A DNA stretch of 38,350 nt from Rhodocyclaceae bacterium (GTDB lineage: Bacteria; Pseudomonadota; Gammaproteobacteria; Burkholderiales; Rhodocyclaceae), in the NCBI GenBank assembly GCA_022072095.1, contig JAJVIJ010000022.1, positions 1-38,350 on the forward strand, read 5' to 3'. Below the pieces are notes generated by a model, which searched no databases, had not been told where the DNA came from, and worked only from the letters and a program-made list of their open reading frames with translations. The position numbers were made by a program, and so were the translations under genes. Below, piece by piece: positions 16,289 through 24,165 of this stretch. How positions within the stretch are numbered: the stretch's first letter is position 1; each line of letters opens with the position of its first letter.

Positions 16289-17244
16289 GACTTCACCATC
16301 CTGGTGGGCTTGGACAAACCCGCCAACAGCTCGGCAATGTCGTTCGGCAGCGGGCATTCCCAACACATCTCGCGGTCTTCGACCGGGTGCGTCAATCCCA
16401 GCCGGACGGCATGCAGCGCCTGACGATGAAAAGCTGGCTCTGCTCCGCGCCGGCCATAGGTCTGATCGCCAACCAATGGGTGACCGGTGGCAGCCATGTG
16501 GACGCGGATCTGGTGAGTCCGTCCGGTATCCAGCTTGCAGCGCAACAGGCTGCACGCAGCGTATGCCTGGATCGGTGTGTAATGGGTGACCGCGGGCTTG
16601 CCCCCGTGGAGACGAACCGCCATGCGCGTACGCTGCGACGGGTGGCGGCCAATGGCGGCATCCACCACCCCACCCGAGTCGACATGACCGTGGACCAGGG
16701 CCAGATATTCGCGCACCACTTCCCGGGCTGCCAGGCGCCGCACCAACTCGAGGTGGGCCACTTCCGACTTCGCGACCACCATCAGGCCGGTCGTGTCCTT
16801 GTCCAACCTATGCACGATGCCAGCACGTGGCAAGGATGCAGAGGCGGGCCGATGATGGATCAGTGCATTGACCAGCGTACCGGTCCAATTGCCGCTGCCT
16901 GGGTGCACGACCAGGCCGGCGGGCTTGTCGAGCACGATCATGTGCTCGTCCTCGAACACGATGTTCAGTGGAATGGCCTCGGCGGCGGGCGCAGTGGCGC
17001 CAGGAAGCGCAGCAACGACAACGCGGACGCGCTCGCGGCCCAGGATGCGGCGACGCGGCTCGAGCTCGGGCTGCTCGTCCAGCCATACCTGCCCGGCCCT
17101 GAGCCAGTGCAGTAGCCGGCTGCGTGAATACTGTGGGAATACGCGCGCCAGCGCCTGATCGAGCCGCAGCCCGCTACAGGCCAGGGGCAGCTCCGCCTCC
17201 AATGCCTGCCCGGCTGCTGTGTTAGCATCACCCTCGATGGTCAT
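16285..17244 (-). CDS. rluD: 23S rRNA pseudouridine synthase RluD
   Basis: 319 residues from the ATG at 17244, where AAGGA stands 5 nt upstream; a frame 19 codons longer has no such site and runs into the bamD leader. An N-terminal S4 RNA-binding domain (LACSGLRLDQALARVFPQYS) is followed by the synthase domain with catalytic Asp in GIVHRLDKDTTG (D148). It modifies helix 69 of 23S rRNA (positions 1911, 1915, 1917 in E. coli). Length matches E. coli RluD (326). Divergent from bamD with 71 bp between the start codons, and coupled to pgeF by a GTGA overlap. Confidence 0.92.
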   Translation of the reverse strand: MTIEGDANTAAGQALEAELPLACSGLRLDQALARVFPQYSRSRLLHWLRAGQVWLDEQPELEPRRRILGRERVRVVVAALPGATAPAAEAIPLNIVFEDEHMIVLDKPAGLVVHPGSGNWTGTLVNALIHHRPASASLPRAGIVHRLDKDTTGLMVVAKSEVAHLELVRRLAAREVVREYLALVHGHVDSGGVVDAAIGRHPSQRTRMAVRLHGGKPAVTHYTPIQAYAACSLLRCKLDTGRTHQIRVHMAATGHPLVGDQTYGRRGAEPAFHRQALHAVRLGLTHPVEDREMCWECPLPNDIAELLAGLSKPTRMVKS

Positions 17245-17315
17245 ACTGTCCTTGGCGCTCGCCAGAAGCAATTTCCAGATTTGCATTATGCAGACTTGCA
17301 TTTGCCCGATTGTCC

Positions 17316-18131
17316 ATGCTGCATAGCCTATCCATCCGATTTGCCTTTCTTGCCCTGCTCACACTGCTGCTTGCCGGCTGTAGCTTGTTGCCGGAGCAGA
17401 GCGATGAAACGCAGGGGTGGTCCGCACAGCGCCTCTACACCGAAGCCAAGGACGCACTGAACGGTGCCGATTACGAGCGTGCCGTCAAGCTGTACGAACG
17501 CCTCGAGGCGCGCTATCCCTACGGGCGTTATGCGCAACAGGCTCAGCTCGAGGTCGCCTACGCGCATTATCGCCAGGGAGATTCTGCCTCGGCACTGGCA
17601 GCTTGCGATCGATTCATCAAGCTGCATCCCAGCCATCCCAGCGTCGACTACGCATATTTCCTGAAGGGCGTCGTCAATTTCAACACCGACACCGGGATCA
17701 TCGCCGCATTGATGAGCTCGGTCTCGAATCAGGATGCCAGTGAACGCGATCCACGTGCCGCCCTAGAGTCATTCAATGCCTTCAAGGATCTGGTGATGCG
17801 GTTTCCACAAAGCCGCTATGTCGCCGACGCCACGGCCCGAATGAATTATCTGATCAACGGGCTCGCACAGCATGAAGTCCATGTGGCGCGCTATTACCTA
17901 CGGCGAGGCGCCTATCTCGCGGCGGCCAATCGTGCCCAGTACGCGATCAAGACTTATCAGGAAGCTCCAGCCAGGGAAGAGGCCCTGTTCGTCATGGTTT
18001 CCGCTTACGACGCGCTCGGTATGACGGATCTGCGCGACGACGCGCGACGTGTGCTCGAGCGTAACTTCCCGACCAGCGTCTACCTCAAGGGCGATCCGAA
18101 GCGTGCCGAACCCTGGTGGAAACTTTGGTAA
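17316..18131 (+). CDS. bamD: Outer membrane assembly lipoprotein BamD
   Basis: 271 residues from the ATG at 17316; a TTG two codons upstream is the alternative. A lipoprotein signal peptide ends in the lipobox LLAGC (Cys 22), so the protein is anchored in the outer membrane facing the periplasm. TPR-like helical repeats follow (YTEAKDALNGADYERAVKLY, YPYGRYAQQAQLEVAYAHY). BamD is the essential partner of BamA in inserting beta-barrel proteins. Its place divergent from rluD is conserved in related bacteria. Downstream, 44 bp separate it from the convergent usp gene. Confidence 0.93.
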   Translation: MLHSLSIRFAFLALLTLLLAGCSLLPEQSDETQGWSAQRLYTEAKDALNGADYERAVKLYERLEARYPYGRYAQQAQLEVAYAHYRQGDSASALAACDRFIKLHPSHPSVDYAYFLKGVVNFNTDTGIIAALMSSVSNQDASERDPRAALESFNAFKDLVMRFPQSRYVADATARMNYLINGLAQHEVHVARYYLRRGAYLAAANRAQYAIKTYQEAPAREEALFVMVSAYDALGMTDLRDDARRVLERNFPTSVYLKGDPKRAEPWWKLW

Positions 18132-18175
18132 CACGCCGTCGCGGCACATCGGTCTTCCGCGACCTTAGCCTCAGC

Positions 18176-18610
18176 TCACTTGCCGATCGCCACCAACAGG
18201 CTGCATGGGGATCGCTCTATCAGCGAAGCGCCTATTGATCCGCGCCACCACCGCTCCAGCCAGGACCCCTGGCGCCGGTGCCCGACAACGATCAGGTCCG
18301 CCTTGATTTCGTTGGCCTTGCGGCAAATTTCCTCAACCGGTTCCCCGGTCACGACCTGTCCGGTCGCACGGATGCCACGGCCGGACAGCATCTGCAAACC
18401 CTCGCTCAATACATTATCGAAGTACCGTGTCTCTTCTTCCTGCACATTCGCAGGCATGAACCCTTCGCTCAGATAAATGGCGTTCGCGGGCGGAGCGACC
18501 GCGACGATGCACAGCTCGGCTTGCAGCAAGTGCTGAATATCCGCACATTCGAGAAGCGCCTGGCGGCCCGCCTCCGATCCATCGTAGGCAAGCAGTACTT
18601 TCCGATACAT
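18176..18610 (-). CDS. Universal stress protein (UspA family)
   Basis: 144 residues from the ATG at 18610 (GGAG 5 nt upstream; a GTG two codons earlier is weaker). One Usp domain: YRKVLLAYDGSEAGRQALLE at the N terminus and VVGHRRQGSWLERWWRGSIG in the nucleotide-binding loop, which is a variant of the usual G-2x-G-9x-G(S/T) pattern. ATP binding is therefore plausible but not certain. Single gene, convergent with bamD and divergent from tRNA-Arg. Confidence 0.88.
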   Translation of the reverse strand: MYRKVLLAYDGSEAGRQALLECADIQHLLQAELCIVAVAPPANAIYLSEGFMPANVQEEETRYFDNVLSEGLQMLSGRGIRATGQVVTGEPVEEICRKANEIKADLIVVGHRRQGSWLERWWRGSIGASLIERSPCSLLVAIGK

Positions 18611-18728
18611 GATCACTCCTCGGACGCAAACGGGACGACATGGTATCGGGCCACGCGCTGAGGCGCAACGCCCGGCCGGATTCCCCGTATACGCACAAAC
18701 TCAGCTTGTATTCTATCGAGGGGCAGAC

Positions 18729-18757
18729 TGGAGCTTTGCCGGCCCCCGAGCTAGAAT
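18729..18757 (+). promoter_or_regulatory. Possible promoter of tRNA-Arg
   Basis: TAGAAT at 18752-18757 matches five of six bases of the -10 consensus, with TGGAGC at 18729-18734 as a poor -35 at 17-bp spacing. The tRNA starts 16 bp after the -10 box, which fits a short leader. Another TAGAAT reads on the minus strand at 18711-18716 toward the usp gene. Confidence 0.3.
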
Positions 18758-18773
18758 GCATGGTCAAGAAATT

Positions 18774-18851
18774 GCCCCCGTAGCTCAGCTGGATAGAGCA
18801 TTCGCCTCCTAAGCGAAGGGTCGCGGGTTCAAATCCCGCCGCGGGGCGCCA
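18774..18851 (+). tRNA. tRNA-Arg (anticodon CCU) with a bulged acceptor stem
   Basis: The cloverleaf is clear: D arm GCTC/GAGC, anticodon arm TTCGC-CTCCTAA-GCGAA giving anticodon CCT, variable loop GGGTC, T arm GCGGG-TTCAAAT-CCCGC, and an encoded CCA at 18849-18851 after discriminator G. The 5' acceptor strand is GCCCCCG, but the 3' strand has eight bases, CGCGGGGC. All seven pairs form only if C18842 is bulged out, so the gene is 78 nt rather than 77. It reads AGG arginine codons. Confidence 0.93.
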
Positions 18852-18882
18852 ATCCCAAGCCGCTACCTTGTCGGCAATAACG

Positions 18883-19305
18883 CTACTTGACGCGCGTCAA
18901 TCTGGGCCGTGACGATCCCGACGGGCTCCGTGGCGGATCGGACTGGGGTGTCACGTCACGCTCCTCGACGACCTGTGCGAGCGAGGCCTTGTCGGCGGCG
19001 ACGTCAAACGCCATGCCATGGCCATTTTCCCGGGCATAAATGGCGGCAATGTTGACGACGGGGATGTGCAATGTCCGAGCAACCCCACCGAAACGCGCAG
19101 CGCATCGGACCACATCGTTACCCATCTGTAGCTGATGCACAGCTTCGGGACCAATGTTGAGGATGATCTGCCCGTCTTTGACGTACTCGTTTGGAACATC
19201 CGTATGTGCATCGACAACCACGGCAACATAAGGTGTAAAGCCCTGATCGATACACCACTCGTATAGCGCGCGAAGAATATAAGGTTTGGTTGAGGCCGTA
19301 TGCAT
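18883..19305 (-). CDS. sspB: ClpXP protease specificity-enhancing factor SspB
   Basis: 140 residues from the ATG at 19305, with AAGGA 5 nt upstream. The N-terminal substrate-binding domain (KPYILRALYEWCIDQGFTPY, VVDAHTDVPNEYVKDGQIIL) binds ssrA-tagged peptides. A proline/serine-rich flexible tail ends in RPRLTRVK, matching the short C-terminal ClpX-docking motif of SspB. It delivers substrates to ClpXP. Last gene of the petABC-sspA-sspB series, 77 bp after sspA. Confidence 0.93.
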   Translation of the reverse strand: MHTASTKPYILRALYEWCIDQGFTPYVAVVVDAHTDVPNEYVKDGQIILNIGPEAVHQLQMGNDVVRCAARFGGVARTLHIPVVNIAAIYARENGHGMAFDVAADKASLAQVVEERDVTPQSDPPRSPSGSSRPRLTRVK

Positions 19306-19382
19306 ATCCGTCCTTCGGACAAGCCTGCCGCACTGAGAGTCCCGGCCAAGCAATAACTCAAGGCAAGAAAAACCGGGCGCGC

Positions 19383-19979
19383 TCAGCGCCGCATCACTCT
19401 TTCCGATGGCGTCAGCGCATCAATGAAAGCCTGGCGGCTGAATATGCGTTCCGCATATTTCATGAGCGGTGCGGCCTGCTTGCCCAACTCGATCTCATAG
19501 TGTTCCAGCCGCCATAGTAATGGCGCAATAGCGACATCGAGCATGGAAAATTCCTCGGCCAGCATGTACTTTTGCTTACTAAATACCGGCGCGAGCTCGA
19601 TCAGGCGGTCGCGAAGGTGCTCGCGCGCCTTGTCTGCAGCCTTCAACCCTCTTTCCAGCGCTTCGATATGCGCAAACAGTTCGACTTCAAACGTGTGCAG
19701 CAACTGACGCGCGCGGGCGCGCAGAATCGGGTCCGGAGGCATCAGTTGCGGATGCGGGAAGCGCTCGTCGATATATTCGTTGATGATGTTCGACTCATAC
19801 AGAACCAGATCGCGATCGACCAGCACCGGAACGCGGTTGTACGGGTTGATGACGGCAATGTCCTCCGGCTTGTTGAGCATATCGACGTCGATCACCTGAA
19901 AATCCATGCCTTTCTCGTATAGCACGATACGGCAACGGTGACTGAATGGGTCCGTCGTCCCGGAGTAGAGGTTCATCAT
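19383..19979 (-). CDS. sspA: Stringent starvation protein A, GST-fold
   Basis: 198 residues if started at the ATG at 19979 (MMNLYSGTTDPFSHRCRIVL), which matches family starts. The frame is open upstream to 20108 and overlaps petC, but no in-frame start there has a better ribosome site. Thioredoxin-like N domain with NPYNRVPVLVDRDLVLYES, then the all-helical GST C domain (FSMLDVAIAPLLWRLEHYEI). SspA binds RNA polymerase and alters promoter choice under starvation and acid stress; it is not an active GST. It lies between petC and sspB as in many beta/gammaproteobacteria. Confidence 0.92.
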   Translation of the reverse strand: MMNLYSGTTDPFSHRCRIVLYEKGMDFQVIDVDMLNKPEDIAVINPYNRVPVLVDRDLVLYESNIINEYIDERFPHPQLMPPDPILRARARQLLHTFEVELFAHIEALERGLKAADKAREHLRDRLIELAPVFSKQKYMLAEEFSMLDVAIAPLLWRLEHYEIELGKQAAPLMKYAERIFSRQAFIDALTPSERVMRR

Positions 19980-20082
19980 GGCATTAGAGCCCCAGGAATA
20001 CTCGGAATCCCGCACCACGCGGCGAACCCGCGGCGTCGGAATGTCTCGCTGGCCGAGCATTTGCACGGGCTTGGCCCGGCGT

Positions 20083-20847
20083 TCAGTGGATATCCTTCCA
20101 GTACTCACGTTTTAGAAGATAGGTGAAAACCGCAAGAACGGAGAGAAACAGGATGACCCCTATGCCGATCGACTTGCGGCTTACAGCGACCGGCTCCCCC
20201 ATATAAACGAGGAACGCAACAAGATCTCCGACAAGTGAGTCGTACTCGCTCTGGTTCAGCTTGCCAGGTTTGGCCAGTTGGAGTGTCTTGTGATCGACAG
20301 GGTTCCCGTACGCATCCTTGGACTTATCGAGATGTAAAGCTAGATCGCCTTGCAACTCCCAAAGCACGTGCGGCATACCGACATTTTCGAACACCAGATT
20401 GTTCCAACCGGTCGGACGAGACGGGTCGCGATAGAAGGTGCGCAGATAGGTGTACAACCAGTCGGCACCACTACCGAACTCGGACGATCGCGAGCGGGCA
20501 ATAAGACCCAGATCCGGCGGCGCCGCCCCGAACCACGCCGCAGCATCCTGCCGGGCCATGGCCACTCGCATCAGGTCGCCCACCTTGTCAGCGGTAAACA
20601 GCAGGTTGTCCTTGATCTGCTCATCACTCAGTCCAATATCCCGGAGCCGGTTGTAACGGTAGTACGAGGCCGAATGGCAGTTCAGACAATAGTTAACGAA
20701 AATCTTGGCGCCCCTCTGCAACGACAGCACGTCGCTGAATTTCTCCGTGGGCGCGCGGTCCAGCTTCAACTCCGGACCGCTGGTCAGACCCGCTCCAGGC
20801 AGCCACATACCAACGACCAGCAATGAGGAGACAATGAGTTTTTTCAT
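20083..20847 (-). CDS. petC: Cytochrome c1 of the bc1 complex
   Basis: 254 residues. Signal peptide MKKLIVSSLLVVGMWLPGAG, haem c motif CLNCH at 54-58, and a C-terminal membrane anchor (IGVILFLSVLAVFTYLLKREYW). It takes electrons from the Rieske protein and passes them to a soluble cytochrome c in the periplasm. It lies 10 bp after petB in the petABC operon. The C-terminal end runs beneath the open upstream frame of sspA. Confidence 0.95.
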   Translation of the reverse strand: MKKLIVSSLLVVGMWLPGAGLTSGPELKLDRAPTEKFSDVLSLQRGAKIFVNYCLNCHSASYYRYNRLRDIGLSDEQIKDNLLFTADKVGDLMRVAMARQDAAAWFGAAPPDLGLIARSRSSEFGSGADWLYTYLRTFYRDPSRPTGWNNLVFENVGMPHVLWELQGDLALHLDKSKDAYGNPVDHKTLQLAKPGKLNQSEYDSLVGDLVAFLVYMGEPVAVSRKSIGIGVILFLSVLAVFTYLLKREYWKDIH

Positions 20848-20857
20848 TTTTCGGCGC

Positions 20858-22132
20858 TCAGTGATCGAAGGTGACGCGCTCAGGCGGCGTTTTGCAGCGA
20901 TCCAGGCGCGTATAGATGGGCATCAACAGGAAGAAAGCAAAATAGAGAATCGTGCATATCTGCGCAGTCAGCGTTCGCTCAGGGGTTGGCGGAAGAATGC
21001 CCAGATAGCCCAGCACTGCAAAGCAGATCACGAAAATAACGAGCGCCGTTTTGTAGATCGGCCCACGATAGCGGATGGACTTGACTGGGCTTTTGTCCAG
21101 CCATGGCAGGAAAAAGAAGACCACCACCGCCAGACCCATGAAGATAACGCCCCAGAGCTTGGCGTCCACATAGAAAAAGTTCACCGTATTGGCGCGCAAA
21201 ATGGAATAGAACGGTGTGAAATACCATACCGGCGCAATATGTGGCGGTGTCTTCAATGGATCAGCGGGAATGAAGTTGTTGTACTCCAGGAAGTAGCCGC
21301 CGAACTCCGGGCCGAAGAACACGACCGCACAGAAAAACATCAAGAACACCACTACACCAAAGATGTCCTTGACCGTGTAATAGGGGTGGAAAGGAATGCC
21401 GTCCAGCGGTTTGCCCGTTTTTGGGTCGACTTTCTTCTTGATCTCGACGCCATCTGGATTATTCGAACCCACTTCGTGCAGCGCCACCAGATGCGCCGCC
21501 ACCAACCCGATCAGCACCAGTGGAATGGCGATGACATGGAACGAAAAGAAGCGGTTGAGCGTCGCATCGCCGATCACGTAGTCACCACGTATCCAGATGG
21601 AAAGCGGCTCGCCCACCCACGGTATGGCGGAAAACAAATTGACGATCACCTGAGCGCCCCAATAGGACATCTGGCCCCATGGCAACAGGTAGCCGAAAAA
21701 AGCCTCGGCCATCAGGCACAGGAATATCAAAACGCCGAAAATCCAGACCAGCTCCCGCGGTTTGTGATACGAACCATACAGAAAACCGCGGAGCATGTGC
21801 AGATAGACCACGATGAAGAAGGCCGACGCACCGGTCGAATGCAGATAGCGAATCAACCAACCCCAGTTCACTTCACGCATGATGTACTCGACACTGGCAA
21901 AGGCCACCGGCACACCGGATGCATTCAGTGACGCATCTGGCTTGTAGTGCATGACCAGGAAGATTCCAGTCACGATCTGCAGTACGAGCACCATCAAAGC
22001 GAGCGAGCCGAAGAAGTACCAGAAATTGAAGTTCTTCGGCGCGTAGTATTCGGTCAGATGTGCCCGAATCGTGGCAGTAAGCGGAAAGCGGGCGTCAATC
22101 CAGGCCAGCAAGCCTTGGTTCTGGGTCGTCAT
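20858..22132 (-). CDS. petB: Cytochrome b of the bc1 complex
   Basis: 424-residue integral membrane protein with about eight or nine helices. The haem ligands are visible in RYLHSTGASAFFIVVYLHM and in FSFHVIAIPLVLIGLVAAH. The quinol-oxidation (Qo) motif reads PVWY in HIAPVWYFTPFY rather than PEWY; the variant without Glu is known from beta/gammaproteobacteria. Quinol oxidation and reduction sites span the membrane and drive proton translocation. Starts 3 bp after the petA stop. One full-length bc1-type b chain, not split as in b6f. Confidence 0.95.
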   Translation of the reverse strand: MTTQNQGLLAWIDARFPLTATIRAHLTEYYAPKNFNFWYFFGSLALMVLVLQIVTGIFLVMHYKPDASLNASGVPVAFASVEYIMREVNWGWLIRYLHSTGASAFFIVVYLHMLRGFLYGSYHKPRELVWIFGVLIFLCLMAEAFFGYLLPWGQMSYWGAQVIVNLFSAIPWVGEPLSIWIRGDYVIGDATLNRFFSFHVIAIPLVLIGLVAAHLVALHEVGSNNPDGVEIKKKVDPKTGKPLDGIPFHPYYTVKDIFGVVVFLMFFCAVVFFGPEFGGYFLEYNNFIPADPLKTPPHIAPVWYFTPFYSILRANTVNFFYVDAKLWGVIFMGLAVVVFFFLPWLDKSPVKSIRYRGPIYKTALVIFVICFAVLGYLGILPPTPERTLTAQICTILYFAFFLLMPIYTRLDRCKTPPERVTFDH

Positions 22133-22135
22133 GGC

Positions 22136-22738
22136 TTAGGCGCCTTTCTTGTCTTCGCCGATCAGCAAGCGCGTATCGGAGAGATACATGTGCGGGGGCA
22201 CCGGCAAGTTGTCGGGTGCTGGCTTGTTCTTGAATACGCGACCGGCCAGATCGAAGGTGGAGCCATGGCAAGGACACAAGAACCCCCCTCGCCACGCATC
22301 ACCAAGCCCGCTCTCGCCACCAGATCTGAATTTTTCAGTCGGCGAACACCCCAGGTGGGTGCAGATACCGACGACGACCAATACCTCCGGCTTGATCGAG
22401 CGATACTGGTTACGTGCATAGGCTGGCGTGAACTCGTCCGGTTTGCGCTCACTCTTCGGGTCGGCGAGCTCGGCCTCGACCGATGCCAAGCTAGCGAGCA
22501 TCTCCGGGGTTCGACGAATCACCCATACCGGCTTGCCACGCCATTCGACGATGACGCGCCCACCCGGCTCTAGCTTGCTGATGTCCACCTCCACCGGAGC
22601 CCCGGCCGCCTTTGCACGCTCTGAAGGGCTCATGCTGGCTACGAAAGGCACCAACGTGGCGACCCCTCCCACCGCGCCCACAGCGGACGTCCAAACCAGA
22701 ATATTGCGGCGTCCGCGATCAACCTGTTGTTCGCTCAT
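22136..22738 (-). CDS. petA: Rieske iron-sulfur subunit of the bc1 complex
   Basis: 200 residues. A twin-arginine-type N terminus (GRRNILVWTSAVGAVGGVA) is retained as the membrane anchor. The 2Fe-2S cluster is bound by CTHLGC (C126, H128) and CPCHGS (C155, H158), with C131 and C157 positioned for the stabilising disulfide. It carries electrons from quinol to cytochrome c1. First gene of the operon; a likely promoter lies at 22787-22815 and an insertion sequence begins 94 bp upstream of the start codon. Confidence 0.95.
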   Translation of the reverse strand: MSEQQVDRGRRNILVWTSAVGAVGGVATLVPFVASMSPSERAKAAGAPVEVDISKLEPGGRVIVEWRGKPVWVIRRTPEMLASLASVEAELADPKSERKPDEFTPAYARNQYRSIKPEVLVVVGICTHLGCSPTEKFRSGGESGLGDAWRGGFLCPCHGSTFDLAGRVFKNKPAPDNLPVPPHMYLSDTRLLIGEDKKGA

Positions 22739-22786
22739 GGGTACGAATTCTCGATGATGGAATTTGACGGAACTGCAAAGCCTGCA

Positions 22787-22815
22787 ATTTTAGCGAAATC
22801 GGGAAGGTAAATAAA
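22787..22815 (-). promoter_or_regulatory. petA: Probable petABC promoter
   Basis: On the minus strand TTTATT (22810-22815) and TAAAAT (22787-22792) are 17 bp apart. The -10 matches five of six consensus bases and the -35 three of six. Transcription would begin near 22780, about 40 nt before the petA ATG. It sits wholly between petA and the IS element. Confidence 0.4.
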
Positions 22816-22832
22816 CCTGCCCCCTTGCCCCC

Positions 22833-22849
22833 CAGGGCAATCGCATGAA
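22833..22849 (+). repeat. Left terminal inverted repeat of ISAs1-type element
   Basis: CAGGGCAATCGCATGAA matches the reverse complement of 23933-23949 at 16 of 17 positions. It defines the left IS boundary. Confidence 0.85.
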
Positions 22850-22956
22850 TGATGTTGTCGTGAACAGTCGAAATAGTCGTTGACGATCAGGCGGTTGCCG
22901 AGGGGCTGTTCACAAGGGGTTGATTTGTGTAGTTTTCTGTCTTTTTGGGGTGGCCC

Positions 22957-23949
22957 ATGGAGACGGGAAAGAAGGTGTCGTTGGCGGACGTGTTCGTGGG
23001 GTTGCGCGATCCGGGCCAGGTCTCGAAGGTCGAACACGATCTGGTCGAATGGCGGGCGGTGGCAGTCTGCGGCGTGCTTGCCGGTGCCGATACCTTTGTC
23101 GAAATCGAGGCCTGGGCGAAGGACGAAGTGGTGGCGCTCGACGGCAAGACCAGCCGGCGTTCGGGGAAGGTGGATGCCACACCGCTGCACCTGGTCAGTG
23201 CGTTTGCCGCTGGTGCGGGGCTGATCCTGGGGCAACAGGCGACGGCGAAGAAATCGAACGAGAAGACGGCGATCCCGGAACTGCTGGCAACCTTGGCTTG
23301 GGAAGGCTGCATCGTCACCATCGACGCGATGGGTACGCAGCCGAACATCGTACAGGCGATTCGCGACAAAGGCGCCGACGATGTGCTGGCGGTGAAAGAC
23401 AACCAACCTCGGCTTGCCGGTCGATGCGAGACCTCTTCGACGCTTTCCGGGCAGCGCCTTCGACTTCACCGCATCGCTTCGACGAAGTCATCGAGAAGAA
23501 TCACGGCCGCCTGGAAATCCGGCGCTGCCATGCCTTCGAACAACTCGAATGCCTGCACGCGCCTGAGCGCTGGACTGGCCTGCGCACGTTTGCCGTGATC
23601 GCCGCCGAGCGCACGATCAAGGGCAAGACGACCGTCGACCACCGCTTCTACATCTCCAGTCTGCCGCCGGATGCCGCGCGCCTGAACCAGACCGTGCGCC
23701 AGCATTGGCGCGTCGAGAACAGCCTGCACGGGTGCATGGATGTCGCCTTCGGCGACGATCAGATGCGAGCGCGCACCGGCCATGCCGCTCATAACTTCGA
23801 CGTGCCGCGACATTTCGCCTTGAACCTCATCCGCCTCGCTCCTGTCCAGCGCAAGGGCGGCCTCAAGGTCAAGCGCCTCATCGCCTCCACCTCCGATACC
23901 TACCGTGCTCAGCTCCTCGGCCTGGCATGGGATTCATGCGATGGCCCTG
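22957..23949 (+). pseudogene. ISAs1-family transposase, internal deletion and frameshift
   Basis: DDE transposase remnant beginning METGKKVSLADVFVGLRDPG. The usual N-terminal block AVCGVLAGADTFVEIEAWA is followed at once by DEVVALDGKTSRRSG. About 60 residues normally found between these, including the conserved IPSHDTFGR-type segment, are missing without loss of frame. A catalytic block IVTIDAMG follows. After DNQPRLA the frame breaks near 23417-23420, one base short, and continues in another frame as SMRDLFDAF, HGRLEIRR, YISSLPPDAARL, VRQHWRVENSLHGCMDVAFG. No stop occurs before the right inverted repeat; that frame runs on to 24065. Non-functional. Confidence 0.88.
23933..23949 (-). repeat. 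Right terminal inverted repeat of ISAs1-type element
   Basis: TTCATGCGATGGCCCTG on the plus strand; its reverse complement differs from the left repeat at one position. Two short palindromes follow outside it: CGACAAATTGTCG at 23968-23980 and CGTTTG-CC-CAAACG at 24084-24097. I recognise no gene in 23950-24165. Confidence 0.85.
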
Positions 23950-24165
23950 TGGAGACCCTCGCAAGCCCGACAAATTGTCGTTCTCCCCTCTGCTGCGCTC
24001 CGGTATCGTGTCCTGCGCTGACCTTACCCCGTCAGTGCGTACAACGGGAGGCGTTCTACCAATGAGCGCGTACCGGGTGTCCTCGTTTGCCCAAACGACC
24101 TCCATGCCAACGCTTCGCAATTCGGGCATCGGCGCAGCGCGCCCTCCAAGCCGTGCGCTCATGCA

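Larger units (their letters stand above)
22833..23949 (+). mobile_element. Degenerate ISAs1-family insertion sequence
   Basis: A 1117-bp element bounded by 17-bp terminal inverted repeats (16/17 match). It holds one broken transposase gene in plus orientation. A perfect 8-bp inverted pair GTGAACAG (22860-22867) and CTGTTCAC (22906-22913) lies in the leader. No 8-10 bp target-site duplication is visible: the left flank ends TTGCCCCC and the right flank begins TGGAGACC. With the transposase broken, the copy is probably immobile unless helped in trans. It lies between petA and metY. Confidence 0.85.

Noticed and set aside
20705-21931. 408-codon plus-strand open frame opposite petB
   Set aside because: Antisense to an unmistakable cytochrome b; composition rich in His, Gln and Arg, as expected for a shadow frame in GC-rich DNA.
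23878-24162. 94-codon minus-strand frame next to the IS
   Set aside because: Crosses the IS terminal repeat, so it cannot be an ancestral intact gene; no family recognised.
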